Assembly (NCBI RefSeq): GCF_016741855.1
Contig: NZ_JAERRH010000001.1
Coordinates: 372,001-436,000 of the forward strand
Reading direction: 5' to 3'
DNA length: 64,000 nt
From: Streptomyces musisoli
GTDB lineage: Bacteria; Actinomycetota; Actinomycetes; Streptomycetales; Streptomycetaceae
In this document: positions 26,327-36,694 of the stretch, one piece after another
Layout of the letters: every line of letters starts with the position of its first letter
Position numbering within the stretch: the stretch's first letter is position 1
The notes under the pieces: model-generated
What the model was told of the DNA's origin: nothing
The model's database searches: none
The model's input: only the letters and a program-made list of their open reading frames with translations
Made by a program: the position numbers and the translations under genes

Positions 26327-27662
26327 GGACGCGGACGATGTCCGCGTACCGGCGGCCGCTGCCCTTGATCGTGCGGACCTGTGTCCGGTAGTCGACGTGG
26401 ACCAGACCGAACCGCTTGTCGTATCCGTACGCCCACTCGAAGTTGTCCAGCAGGGACCAGGCGAAGTATCCGGCCAGCGGGGCGCCCTTGCGTACGGCCG
26501 AGGCGCAGGCCGCCAGGTGGCGTTCCAGGTAGTCCTGGCGCTCGGGGTCCTCGACGCTGCCGTCGGGGCGCACCACGTCCGGGAAGGCGGAGCCGTTCTC
26601 GGTGACGTAGAGCTTGCGGGCGCCGTACTCCTCGGTGAGCCGGAGCAGCAGCGTCTCGATGCCGGACGCGTCGATCTCCCAGTCCATGCCGGTGCGCGGG
26701 ACGCCCTCGCGCCGGACGGACCGGGCGTACGGCGCGGGCCCCTCGGGGTCGTCGGCGATGTACGCCGGGAAGTAGTAGTTCAGGCCGAGCCAGTCGAGCG
26801 GGGCGGCGATGGCCGCCAGGTCCCGGTCACCGAGGGGCAGTTCCACGCCGTAGGTCTCCACCATGTCGGCGGGGAAGCCGCGGCCGTGCACCGGGTCGAG
26901 CCACCAGCGGTTGACATGGCCGTCGTGCCGGCGGGCCGCCGCCACGTCCTCGGGGCGGTCGGTGGCCGGGTGCACCGTGGAGAGGTTGTTGACGATGCCG
27001 ATCCGCGCGCCGGGGGCGGCGGCCCGGATGGCCTGGGTGGCGAGGCCGTGGCCGAGCAGCAGGTGGCAGGAGGCGCGGACGGCCGCGGTGAGATCGGTGA
27101 GGCCGGGGGCCATCGTGCCTTCCAGGTGGCCGATCCAGGCCGAGCAGGAGGGCTCGTTGAGGGTGGCCCAGAGCCCCACGCGGTCCCCGAGCCGGGCCGC
27201 GACGGCCTCGGCGTACTCGGCGAACGCCAGGGCGGTGTCCCGCTTTGGCCAGCCGCCGCGGTCCTGGAGCACCTGCGGCAGGTCCCAGTGGTAGAGCGTG
27301 ACGGACGGGGTGATGCCCGCCTCCAGCAGGGCGTCCACCAACTCGTCGTAGAAGGCGAGCCCCTTGGGGTTCACCGGTCCGGTGCCGCCGGGCGCCACCC
27401 GGGGCCAGGCCACGGACAACCGGTAGCCGTTGACGCCGAGTTCCCGCATCAGGCCGATGTCCTCGCGCCAGCGGTGGTAGTGGTCGCAGGCGACGTCACC
27501 GTGGTCCCCGTTCGCGATCTTCCCCGGGGTGTGGGAGAAGGTGTCCCAGATCGAGGGCGAACGGCCGTCCTCGGCCACGGCTCCCTCGATCTGGTACGCC
27601 GCTGTGGCCGTGCCCCACAGGAAGTCGTGCGGGAGGGCGGCGAGGTCGATGCGTTCGGACAC
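26298..27662 (-). CDS. GH1 beta-glucosidase
   Basis: A 454-aa cytoplasmic retaining glycosidase. N-terminal [15 protein letters not shown] (residues 14-28) is the family signature. The acid/base is Glu170 in TLNEP and the nucleophile Glu355 in [20 protein letters not shown] near 405 binds the glycone. No signal peptide. GTG 27662 follows AAGGAACC and starts the fold. It is the last gene of the operon SBP-permease-permease-GH1, arranged like cebEFG-bglC. With the secreted GH16 beside it, beta-1,3- or beta-1,4-gluco-oligosaccharides are the likely substrates. Confidence 0.92.
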   Translation of the reverse strand: MSERIDLAALPHDFLWGTATAAYQIEGAVAEDGRSPSIWDTFSHTPGKIANGDHGDVACDHYHRWREDIGLMRELGVNGYRLSVAWPRVAPGGTGPVNPKGLAFYDELVDALLEAGITPSVTLYHWDLPQVLQDRGGWPKRDTALAFAEYAEAVAARLGDRVGLWATLNEPSCSAWIGHLEGTMAPGLTDLTAAVRASCHLLLGHGLATQAIRAAAPGARIGIVNNLSTVHPATDRPEDVAAARRHDGHVNRWWLDPVHGRGFPADMVETYGVELPLGDRDLAAIAAPLDWLGLNYYFPAYIADDPEGPAPYARSVRREGVPRTGMDWEIDASGIETLLLRLTEEYGARKLYVTENGSAFPDVVRPDGSVEDPERQDYLERHLAACASAVRKGAPLAGYFAWSLLDNFEWAYGYDKRFGLVHVDYRTQVRTIKGSGRRYADIVRVHRGQGRRAA

Positions 27663-27691
27663 GGAGGTTCCTTCGTGATCAGGGGTGGTGG

Positions 27692-28607
27692 TCACTTGAC
27701 GGCGCCCGCCGTCAGGCCCGCGACGAGATAGCGCTGGAGCAGCAGGAAGCCGGCCACCACGGGCACGCTGACGACCAGCGAGGCGGCCATGATCTGGTTC
27801 CAGTAGACGTCGTTGAGGGTGGAGTAGCCCTGGAGGCCGACGGCGAGGGTGCGGGTGGTGTCGTTGGTCATGACGGACGCGAAGAGCACCTCGCCCCACG
27901 CGGTCATGAAGGCGTAGACGGCGACCGCGACGATGCCGGGGACCGCGGCCGGTACGACGATCCTGAGCAGGGCGCCGAGCGGACCGCAGCCGTCCACCAG
28001 TGCCGCCTCGTCCAGGTCGCGCGGCACCGAGTCGAAGTAGCCGATCAGCATCCAGATGGAGAACGGCAGCGAGAACGTGAGATAGGTGAGGATCAGACCG
28101 CCGCGGGAGCCGAACAGGGCGATGCCGGTGGCGTTGCCGATGTTGACGTAGATCAGGAACAGCGGCAGGAGGAAGAGGATGCCGGGGAACATCTGCGTCG
28201 ACAGCACGGTCACCGTGAAGACGCGCTTGCCGCGGAACTCGTAGCGGCTGACGGCGTAGGCCGCGAACACGGCGATGACGACCGAGGCGATCGTCGCCGC
28301 GCCGGCCACGATCAGCGAGTTCATGAAGTACTTCGCGAGCGGGACCGTCGACCAGATGTCGATGTACGGGCGGACGGTCAGACCGCTCGGCAGCCAGCGG
28401 AACTTGCCGGTGACGTCGGCGAGCGGCTTCAGCGAGCTGGAGACCATCACGTACACCGGGATCAGCACGAACCCGGTGAGCAGGGTGAGGAAGATCCGCC
28501 GGGACCACAGGAACGACCGCGGCGGCGCCATGGGCGAGCGGGTGCCGGGCATTCGCGAGCGGGTGCCGGGCATTCGCGAGCGGGTGCCGGATGTCGGCGA
28601 GTGGGTG

Positions 28608-28615
<8 letters not shown>
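27692..28615 (-). CDS. ABC sugar transporter permease, MalG type
   Basis: A 307-aa membrane protein with six helices. The cytoplasmic EAA loop is [21 protein letters not shown] near residue 205. The N-terminus before the first helix is unusual: three copies of a 21-bp repeat encode TRSRMPG heptads. ATG 28615 overlaps the MalF-type permease stop by 8 bp; GH1 follows after 29 bp. It pairs with the other permease and an ATPase that is not in this cluster, probably the shared MsiK-type ATPase, as is usual in Streptomyces. Confidence 0.9.
28534..28610 (-). repeat. 21-bp tandem repeat at the permease 5' end
   Basis: Units start at 28534, 28555, 28576 and a degenerate one at 28597, beginning GCGAGCGGGTGCCGGGC. 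In frame they give repeated TRSRMPG in the cytoplasmic N-terminus. The array is next to the end of the preceding gene. Confidence 0.88.
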
Positions 28616-29594
<979 letters not shown>

Positions 29595-29602
29595 GTCCGG
29601 GC

Positions 29603-30919
29603 TCACGCCGCCGGCATCTGCTGCTGGGCCTTCTGGAGCTTCGCCTTGACCGAGTCGGCGGTCACCTCGCGCCCGGCGGCGGCATCGGCGAACAGGTCCT
29701 TGACGGCCGTACCGACCGCCGTCTCGAACTGCGACTCGGACGCGACCTGCGGCAGGGCGACCGCGCTGGTGGCGAGGGTGTCCTTCAGGACCGCGGTGGC
29801 CGGGGCGCTGAACGCGGCGTCCCGTTGCGCGGACTTGACCGGCGGTACGGTGCTGAAGGCCGTGTTGAGGATCTTCTGTTCCTCGTCGGAGGTCATGAAC
29901 TTCACGAACTGCGTGGCACCGTCGATGTTGTCGGTGTTCTTGAAGACGGCCATGTTGATGCCCATGACCGCCGAGTTGACCTGGGTGCCGCTGCCGGGCG
30001 TGCCGGAGATCACCGGGACGGGCGCGATGCCGTAGGCGTCCTCGCTCATGCCCTGGGACTTGAGGTTGGCGGCGGCCGTCTGCCACAGCAGCATCGCCTG
30101 CTTGCCCTTGGCGAAGTCGCTCACCGACTGGTTCTGCGCGTACTCGGCGTCGCCGGTCGGGATGACCTTGTCCTTGGCCATCAGGTCGACGTAGCTCTTG
30201 ACCGCCTCCACCACCTTGGGGCTTGTGAAGTCGGGCTTGCCGTCGGCGGTGAAGAAGTCGGCGCCGTGCTGCTTGGCGAAGACGAAGACGTGGTGGATGT
30301 TCTCGGACAGGTTGGAGCCCTCGGCGCCGAGCGCGGTCTTCCCCTTGGCCTGGATCTTCTTGCCGTCGGCGATCAGCTCGTCCCAGGTGGCCGGAGGCTT
30401 GGAGATGCCGGCGTCGGCGAAGATCTGCTTGTTGTAGTAGAGGGCGTACGCCATCGAGTACAGCGGGACGGCGGCCGGGTCCTTGCCCTCGGCGCCGGTC
30501 GAGCCGAGCGCGGTGTCGGCGAACCGGTCCTTGCCGCCGATCCTGGCGAAATTCTTCGCGTCCCACGGCAGCAGCGCGCCGGTCGCCTGGAGCGAGGCGC
30601 TCCAGGTGTTGCCGATGTTCAGCACGTCCGGGCCCTGGCCCGAGGTGGTCGCGGTCAGGATGCGGTTGAGCAGGTCCGACCAGGGCACCACCTCCAGCTT
30701 CACCTTGATGCCGGTCTTCTTCTCGAACTTGTCGAGCTCGGGCTGGAGGACCTTCTTGTCCACCGCGACACTGGCGCCCTGGTTGGAGGCCCAGTACGTC
30801 AGCGTCTTCGGGGAGTCGTTCGACCCGCTGCCGGTGGACGATCCCCCTCCGCAGGCCGTGGCCGCGAGGGCGAGTGACAGGGTGACGGCGCCTACGGCCG
30901 CGGCTCGGATGCTGCGCAT
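29603..30919 (-). CDS. ABC sugar-binding lipoprotein
   Basis: A 438-aa extracytoplasmic binding protein of family 1. Signal peptide with lipobox-like LALAATAC (Cys near residue 23), then GGGSSTGSGS linker. Mature domain has TLTYWASNQGASV, GPDVLNIGNTWSASLQATGALLPWD and YNKQIFADAGISKPPATWDELIADGKKIQAKG, typical of sugar-binding proteins. ATG 30919 opens the signal peptide; ATG 30952 lacks any ribosome site. First gene of the importer-GH1 operon. Upstream lies a TTAA-N13-TTAA palindrome, likely the operator. Ligand probably a beta-gluco-oligosaccharide. Confidence 0.9.
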   Translation of the reverse strand: MRSIRAAAVGAVTLSLALAATACGGGSSTGSGSNDSPKTLTYWASNQGASVAVDKKVLQPELDKFEKKTGIKVKLEVVPWSDLLNRILTATTSGQGPDVLNIGNTWSASLQATGALLPWDAKNFARIGGKDRFADTALGSTGAEGKDPAAVPLYSMAYALYYNKQIFADAGISKPPATWDELIADGKKIQAKGKTALGAEGSNLSENIHHVFVFAKQHGADFFTADGKPDFTSPKVVEAVKSYVDLMAKDKVIPTGDAEYAQNQSVSDFAKGKQAMLLWQTAAANLKSQGMSEDAYGIAPVPVISGTPGSGTQVNSAVMGINMAVFKNTDNIDGATQFVKFMTSDEEQKILNTAFSTVPPVKSAQRDAAFSAPATAVLKDTLATSAVALPQVASESQFETAVGTAVKDLFADAAAGREVTADSVKAKLQKAQQQMPAA

Positions 30920-30955
30920 GGCTCCCGGTGTCCCTTCGGGGATTGCACTCATGAC

Positions 30956-30976
30956 TTAATTTAGGACGTGAGTTAA
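30956..30976. promoter_or_regulatory. AT-rich palindrome upstream of the importer operon
   Basis: TTAATTTAGGACGTGAGTTAA: TTAA ends with a partly symmetric core, in an AT-rich patch unlike its surroundings, 37 bp before the binding-protein ATG. No regulator gene is adjacent. The CebR box of the cellobiose operon (TGGGAGCGCTCCCA) is absent, so a different repressor (LacI or ROK type) is likely. Confidence 0.55.
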
Positions 30977-31135
30977 TCCGCATGAGGGGGCGATCGTCAA
31001 GGGATTCGACAGCCCGATCCGGTCCGGACCGGCCGCAGGAAGCCCCTCCGCGGCACCGGGTCAGCCCCTGCGACGCGCCGCCCGCGACGGTGGCGGCGCC
31101 GTCCCGGCCGCCCGCAAACGGGCCCGCACCACGGG

Positions 31136-31195
31136 CCGGTGGCTCGTGATGCGGGCCGGTGGCTCGTGGTGCGGGCCGGTGGCTCGTGGTGCGGG
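31136..31195. repeat. 20-bp tandem repeat
   Basis: Three units at 31136, 31156 and 31176 (CCGGTGGCTCGTGGTGCGGG). It lies in the 367-bp gap between the importer operon and the EF-G paralogue's stop. No gene is seen in the gap. Confidence 0.9.
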
Positions 31196-31286
31196 CCGGC
31201 GCAGGCGACTCGTCCCCTGCCGGGCCGGTGCCGGCGCGGAGGCCGTACGCCTCACCGGACGGGCGCCGCCGCGGCGGCCCTGCGCC

Positions 31287-33341
31287 CTACCGGGCCGGTG
31301 CCGGGGCCGGGGCGTAGCCCGCGGGTCGGGTGGTGAAGGTCCCCCGGCCCTGGGTGCGGCCGCGCAACCGGGTCGCGTAGCCGAACAGTTCGGCCAGCGG
31401 CACGGTCGCGGTCAGTACGGCTGCGCCGCCCCGGGTCTCCGAGCCGGCGACCCGGCCGCGCCGGGCGGCCAGATCCCCGAGGACCCCGCCGACCGCGTCG
31501 TCCGGCACGGTCACCGTGACCTCGGCGACCGGTTCGAGCAGCGCCGCCGTACACGCCCGCAGGGCGTCGCGCAGGCCCAGCCGGCCGGCGGTGCGGAAGG
31601 CCGTGTCGGAGGAGTCCTTCACATGCGTGGAGCCGTCGGTGAGCGTGACCCGCAGCCCGGTCACCGGATGCCCGGCGAGCGGCCCCTCGGCGAGGGCGTC
31701 CCGGCACCCGGCCTCCACCGCGCGCACGTACTCCTGCGGCACCCGCCCGCCGACAACGGCGGACCGGAACTCGAAGCCGGTGACGCCCGATGCGGGACCC
31801 AGCGGTTCCACGTCGAGGACGACATGCGCGAACTGCCCCGCCCCGCCGTCCTGTTTGACGTGCCGGTACACGAAGCCGCGCACCCCGCCGACGACGGTCT
31901 CCCGGTGGGCGACCCTCGGACGGCCCACGGTGACCTCCGGCCCGCCGTCGCGTCGGATCTTCTCCACCGCGACCTCCAGGTGGAGTTCGCCCATGCCGGA
32001 CAGGACGGTCTGTCCCGTCTCGGCATCGGTGCGCACCACCAGCGACGGATCCTCCTCGGCGAGCCGGGCGAGGGACGCCGCGAGTCGTCCGGTGTCCGTG
32101 CCGCGCCGCGCCTCGACCGCCACGGACACCACCGGCTCCGCGGCCACGGGCGGCTCCAGCAGCAGCGGGGCGCCGGGATCGCACAGGGTTGTGCCGGTCC
32201 GGGCCGACTTCACGCCGACGAACGCGACGATGTCACCGGCGACCGCCCGGTCCAGCTGGACGTGCCGGTCCGCCATGACCCGCAGGATCCGCGCCACCCG
32301 CTCGGTGCGGCCGCTGCCCGGGTCCCGCACGACGTCCCCCTTCTCCACCGTGCCCGAGTAGACGCGCACGTAGGCCAGGCGCCCGGTGGCGCTCGCGCTC
32401 ACCTTGAACACGAGTCCCGCGAACGGCTCTTCCGGATCGGCGGCCCGGCGCTGCTCGGCACCGTCGTGGACACCGCGTACGGCGGGTACGTCCGGCGGCG
32501 ACGGCAGGTAGGCCACCACCGCGTCCAGCAGCGGTTCGATGCCGCGGTTGCGGTAGGCGGAGCCGCACAGCACGACCACGCCGTCCCCGCTGCGGGTGAG
32601 GTCGCGCAGGGCCGTGGTGAGGGTCGCGGCGGAGAGGGTCTCGCGGTCGCAGAACTCCTCCAGGGCGGCCGGATGCCGTTCGGCGACCGCCTCCTCCAGC
32701 GCGCGCCGCCGCCGGACCGCCTCCTCCCGCAGCTGCTCGGGCACCGGGCCGGCCACGGCCGTGCCCTCCCCGTCGCCCCACACCAGGGACCGCATCCGCA
32801 CCAGGTCCACCACACCGGTGAAGCCGTCCTCGGCGCCGATCGGCAACTGGACGACGAGCGGCACGGGATGGAGCCGGTCGCGGATGGATTCGACGGCCCG
32901 GTCGAGATCGGCGCCCGCGCGGTCCAGCTTGTTGACGAACGCGATCCTGGGCACGCCGTGCCGGTCGGCCTGCCGCCACACCGACTCGCTCTGCGGCTCG
33001 ACGCCGGCGACGGCGTCGAACACGGCGACCGCTCCGTCGAGGACACGCAGCGACCGCTCGACCTCGTCGGCGAAGTCGACGTGGCCGGGGGTGTCGATGA
33101 GGTTGAGGCGATGGCCGTCCCAGGCGCAGCTGACCGCGGCGGCGAAGATGGTGATGCCGCGGTCGCGTTGCTGCGGGTCGAAGTCGGTGACGGTGGTGCC
33201 GTCGTGCACCTCGCCGCGCTTGTGGGTGGTGCCCGTCGCGTACAGGATCCGCTCGGTGACGGTGGTCTTGCCGGCGTCGACGTGGGCGAGGATGCCGAGG
33301 TTGCGGACGGCGGCGAGGGTGGTGGTGAGGTCGGTGCGCAT
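31287..33341 (-). CDS. Elongation factor G paralogue
   Basis: A 684-aa translational GTPase. G1 AHVDAGKTT (residues 19-27), switch I DRGITI, G3 DTPGHVDF, G4 NKLDRAG are intact; domain II/III follow, and domain IV has [11 protein letters not shown] like the EF-G tip loop. It is about 20 residues shorter than housekeeping EF-G and stands alone, away from rpsL-rpsG-tuf, so it is a second copy of the FusB/EF-G2 type often seen in Streptomyces. Possible roles are translation under stress or ribosome protection. ATG 33341 follows CGAAAGG. It is monocistronic, with repeats in the upstream region. Confidence 0.88.
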   Translation of the reverse strand: MRTDLTTTLAAVRNLGILAHVDAGKTTVTERILYATGTTHKRGEVHDGTTVTDFDPQQRDRGITIFAAAVSCAWDGHRLNLIDTPGHVDFADEVERSLRVLDGAVAVFDAVAGVEPQSESVWRQADRHGVPRIAFVNKLDRAGADLDRAVESIRDRLHPVPLVVQLPIGAEDGFTGVVDLVRMRSLVWGDGEGTAVAGPVPEQLREEAVRRRRALEEAVAERHPAALEEFCDRETLSAATLTTALRDLTRSGDGVVVLCGSAYRNRGIEPLLDAVVAYLPSPPDVPAVRGVHDGAEQRRAADPEEPFAGLVFKVSASATGRLAYVRVYSGTVEKGDVVRDPGSGRTERVARILRVMADRHVQLDRAVAGDIVAFVGVKSARTGTTLCDPGAPLLLEPPVAAEPVVSVAVEARRGTDTGRLAASLARLAEEDPSLVVRTDAETGQTVLSGMGELHLEVAVEKIRRDGGPEVTVGRPRVAHRETVVGGVRGFVYRHVKQDGGAGQFAHVVLDVEPLGPASGVTGFEFRSAVVGGRVPQEYVRAVEAGCRDALAEGPLAGHPVTGLRVTLTDGSTHVKDSSDTAFRTAGRLGLRDALRACTAALLEPVAEVTVTVPDDAVGGVLGDLAARRGRVAGSETRGGAAVLTATVPLAELFGYATRLRGRTQGRGTFTTRPAGYAPAPAPAR

Positions 33342-34009
33342 GGCCCATGGCCTTTCGGGGTGCGGTGCTGAAAGGGCAGCGCGATCTCCCGTGCGCCGGG
33401 CGGGCGTGACGGTACGGCGTCGGCCGGGCCCGTCGCGGGCGGCCTGCCGGGGTGTCAGCGGGGCGTCACGGGCATCCGGTGCCGGCCGCGCAGCGGGCAC
33501 CGGACGGACGGGGACACCAGGATCACCTCGTACCGGGAGGGGGGAACGACGACGGCGGTACGGTCACGCACGGCCCGGCTCCCCTCGGTACGAATGGCTG
33601 ACGAAGCGCGCCGCCGTGATGTCCGTGCGGCGCGCGGTGCGTGGCGAGTCTAGGGAACGCACCGCACCACGGTCACCGGATTTTCCCGGCCGCGCGCACC
33701 GGCGGGCGCGCGCACCGGCGGGCGGGCCGGCGGCACGGGTCGCGGTCCCGTGGCCGTGGGCTTCCCGGCCGCGCGCACCGGCGGGCGGGCGCACCGGCGG
33801 GCGGGCGGTCCGGCGGCACGGGTCGCGGTCCCGTGGCCGTGGGCTTTTCCGGCCGGGCGCACCGGCGGCATGCGGGCGGCACGGGTCGCGGTCCCGTTGC
33901 CGTGGGCCCGTGGGGCCCGTCGGCCGCAGCAGAGGCGGCCCCGGACCAGTCCCGCACCGGGTCCGCACCGCACCGGCACCGGGCCCCCACCGCAACGGAC
34001 CCGCACCGG
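33342..34009. repeat. Intergenic region with a GC-rich imperfect tandem repeat
   Basis: No gene in 668 bp. From about 33674 to 33910, blocks beginning CGGCACGGGTCGCGGTCCCG recur at 33731, 33814 and 33877, separated by GCACCGGCGG units. Open frames across it are artefacts of the repeat. The 33342-33650 part presumably holds the EF-G promoter. Confidence 0.7.
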
Positions 34010-35293
34010 TCAGGGCCGGTCCGGTATCCGGGTCAGGGTGCGGATCGGGTGGGCGGCCAGCAGGGCGGCGGCGGTGAGGAGGGCGACCACGATGCCCACC
34101 TCGAGCACCCGGTCGGTGCCGAACGCCCCGACGGCCGGGCCGGCCAGCGCACTGCCGACCGGGAACATGCCGACGGAACCCGCGACCTCGTAGGCGTGGA
34201 CGCGGTTGAGCACCTCGCCCGGCACCTGGGTCTGCACGCTGGTGGCCCACATGACGCCCCAGAAGGTGATGCCGACGCCGACGGCGACCTGGGCGATGGC
34301 GAGCAGCCAGACCGGCCAGTCGAGGACGATGCCGAGCGGGTAGAGGGGGTACGCCAGCATGGCCACGGCCCCGGCGGCGAGCGGCCGTACGGGCTTGTAG
34401 CGGATCGCCAGCACACCGCCGGCCACGGTGCCCGCGCCGAACGCGCAGTTGAGCAGGCCGAAGGCGGTGGCGCCGTGCGCGGGCACGATCACCCCGGCGG
34501 CGACCGACAGTTGCGGCCCCCAGGAGAGCACGGCGAAGAACATCCAGATCGCGATCACGCCCCAGAGCCAGCTGCGGGAGCGGAACTCGCGCCAGCCGAC
34601 CGCCAGGTTGTGCCACAGGCTCTCCCCGGCCGGCGGGGCGGGCACCCTGCCGAGCCGGAGCGCGAACAGGCAGCAGGCGCTGGTGCCGTAGGCGACGGCG
34701 GAGATCACCATCACCCAGCCGGTGGCGCCGGCCCCGACCAGCGCACCGGCCAGCGCCGGGCCGCCCAGTGCGGTGAGCGCCTCGGAGATGCGCAGCACGC
34801 CGTTGGCGCCCTGTACGTCCCGGGCCACCAGCGGGACGGTCGAGGAGGCGCCCGGCTGGAACATGGCGTTGGCGGTGCCGGCCACCATCAGCAGCGCGTA
34901 CAGGTGCCAGAGACGGTCGATGCCGTGGAGGAAGAGGAAGGCGAGGAGCACGTGCGTGATGAGGTTGGCCAGGTCGGAGGCGATCATCATCCGGCGGGCG
35001 GTGAAGCGGTCGGCGAGCACCCCGCCGAACAGCACCAGCCCGGCGAAGGGGCCCACCAGGAAGGCCATCGAGTAGCCCGCGGTGCTCACGCCGTATCCGG
35101 CGCTGAGCAGCCCGGCCGAGACCGCGACCGGCAGCATGGCCCAGCCGAGCAGGCCCGCGCTGCGGGCGGTGAAGTAGTACTGGAAGTTCCGTGACCAGAT
35201 CGCCGGTTCCCCGGCCGGGGGCGCCGCGGCGGGCCGGTCCTGGATCCGCGAGGACGTCACCGCCGCGGTGTGGTCTGCCGAGCGATCCTTCAT
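34010..35293 (-). CDS. MFS transporter, EntS/MFS_3 type, of the orphan cluster
   Basis: A 427-aa membrane protein with about 12 helices: FQYYFTARSAGLLGWAMLPVAV, the motif A equivalent LADRFTARRMMIASDLANL near residue 95, QPGASSTVPLVARD near 145. It resembles enterobactin-exporter-like MFS_3 proteins. It is the last gene on the minus strand after the biosynthetic cluster, 324 bp beyond the deacetylase, so export of the cluster product or self-resistance is likely. ATG 35293 is the first start of the frame. Confidence 0.85.
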   Translation of the reverse strand: MKDRSADHTAAVTSSRIQDRPAAAPPAGEPAIWSRNFQYYFTARSAGLLGWAMLPVAVSAGLLSAGYGVSTAGYSMAFLVGPFAGLVLFGGVLADRFTARRMMIASDLANLITHVLLAFLFLHGIDRLWHLYALLMVAGTANAMFQPGASSTVPLVARDVQGANGVLRISEALTALGGPALAGALVGAGATGWVMVISAVAYGTSACCLFALRLGRVPAPPAGESLWHNLAVGWREFRSRSWLWGVIAIWMFFAVLSWGPQLSVAAGVIVPAHGATAFGLLNCAFGAGTVAGGVLAIRYKPVRPLAAGAVAMLAYPLYPLGIVLDWPVWLLAIAQVAVGVGITFWGVMWATSVQTQVPGEVLNRVHAYEVAGSVGMFPVGSALAGPAVGAFGTDRVLEVGIVVALLTAAALLAAHPIRTLTRIPDRP

Positions 35294-35480
35294 GACGATT
35301 CCATGCTCCAGCCGTGGGTCGTGGTCTTCGTGGTGGGGTGGCTGCTCGCCGGGGCCGGGAGGCGCGCGGCCGCGGTGACCGTGCGCTCCGTGGGGCGGGG
35401 TGGGGTCGCGGTCCGGTGCGCGGGCCGGGGTGTACGGCCGCGGAACCGGCGAGGTCGCGGTCCGGTGCGCGAGCCCGGGC

Positions 35481-35528
35481 GAGGGCTGCGGAGCCGGGTG
35501 GGGCGAGGGCTGCGGAGCCGGGTGGGGC
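35481..35528. repeat. 24-bp tandem duplication
   Basis: Two identical 24-bp units (35481-35504 and 35505-35528) beginning GAGGGCTGCGGAGCCGGG. It lies in the 324-bp gap (35294-35617) between the deacetylase stop and exporter start. The gap also has related GCGGTCCGGTGCGCG blocks and no gene. Confidence 0.85.
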
Positions 35529-35617
35529 GAGGCCGCGGTCCCGTACGTACGGCCCGTGGTGTGCGGCCGCGGAACGCGTCGGCGCCGGCGGCCGGTTCGG
35601 GGCCGGGCCGGGGGCGT

Positions 35618-36694
35618 TCAGCGGGGTGCGGCCGCCGGGCGGGGGTCCGCTTCGGCCTGGGCGGACCGCACCGGCAGTTCACCCACGGTGACCGGTGCCA
35701 GCCCGCGTTCGAGGAGGCCCTCGATGATCGACGGGAGGGCCTGTACGGTCTGGCCGCGGTCGCCGGCGCCCTCGTGCATCAGCACCACCGAGCCGGGCCC
35801 GGCGCCCTCCAGGACGGTCGCGGCGATCCGTTCCGGCCCCGGCCTGGCCCAGTCGCGGGAGTCCACGTCCCACAGGGTCATGGTGGTGGGATGCCCGTCG
35901 AGGGCGGCCAGCACCTCCGGGGTCAGCGCGCCGTACGGCGGCCGGAACAGCGCCGGGGCCTCGCCGGTCACCCGGGCCACCGCCTCCGTCGTACGGTCGA
36001 GCTGCTCGCGCAGCTGGTCCGGTGTCAGGTCGGGCAGGAAGGGATGCGACCAGGAGTGGTTGCCGAGTTCATGGCCGGCGGCGGCGATCCGGCGCACCTC
36101 GTCGGGCAGCGCCGCGACATGGTGACCGACGCAGAAGAAGGTCGCCCGGACGCCGTAGCGGTCCAGGATCTCCAGGATGCGCCGGGTGTGCACCGGATCG
36201 GGGCCGTCGTCGAAGGTGAGCGCGACCTGCGGGGTGTCCCGTCGGCCGTGCTCGAAGCAGCGTCCGGCCGCCGTCAGCGCCGCCTGTATCGGCTCGCTGC
36301 GCCGTACGCCGTCGAAGTACTCATCGGCGCGGCCGGTCAGCGTGCCCCCCTCGGCGGTCACCCGGGCCAGCGCGTCGGGCGTGCTCCGGGCCTGCTCCGC
36401 CAGCCGGTGGGCCGGGACCGAGCCGAACCGCGGCCGGGGCGGCAGCAGCCAGGGGTCGGCGCGGTAGACCTCCAGGCCGGCCGCCGTCATCGGCCCGTCG
36501 AGCAGGCCGTTGGTGCTGTCGAACACCGCGGCCAGCGGCTGCTCCCGGCCCAGCTCCCGCAGCCAGCCGATGAGTTCGGCGACCCGGTCGGCAGCCCAGC
36601 TGCTCGGCTCCACCACCCGGCGCCCGGCACCGTCGAGGACCTCGACCCGGTAGCCCGTGTCCGTCCAGGCGATTCCCGCGTATCTCATGCTCAT
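35618..36694 (-). CDS. NodB-type polysaccharide deacetylase fused to an RNase-H-like N-terminal domain
   Basis: A 358-aa protein. Residues 150-345 are a NodB domain with metal and catalytic motifs TFDDGPD, GNHSWSH, FRPPYG, WDVDSRDW and VLMHEG. The first 130 residues (MRYAGIAWTDTGYRVEVLD, AVFDSTNGLLDGPM, LEVYRADPWLLPPRP) resemble an RNase-H/IS110-like fold and are not usual in deacetylases. No signal peptide, so it is probably cytoplasmic and could act on a small N-acyl metabolite. ATG 36694 overlaps the condensation-like gene stop (ATGA), placing it in the biosynthetic operon. Confidence 0.82.
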   Translation of the reverse strand: MSMRYAGIAWTDTGYRVEVLDGAGRRVVEPSSWAADRVAELIGWLRELGREQPLAAVFDSTNGLLDGPMTAAGLEVYRADPWLLPPRPRFGSVPAHRLAEQARSTPDALARVTAEGGTLTGRADEYFDGVRRSEPIQAALTAAGRCFEHGRRDTPQVALTFDDGPDPVHTRRILEILDRYGVRATFFCVGHHVAALPDEVRRIAAAGHELGNHSWSHPFLPDLTPDQLREQLDRTTEAVARVTGEAPALFRPPYGALTPEVLAALDGHPTTMTLWDVDSRDWARPGPERIAATVLEGAGPGSVVLMHEGAGDRGQTVQALPSIIEGLLERGLAPVTVGELPVRSAQAEADPRPAAAPR

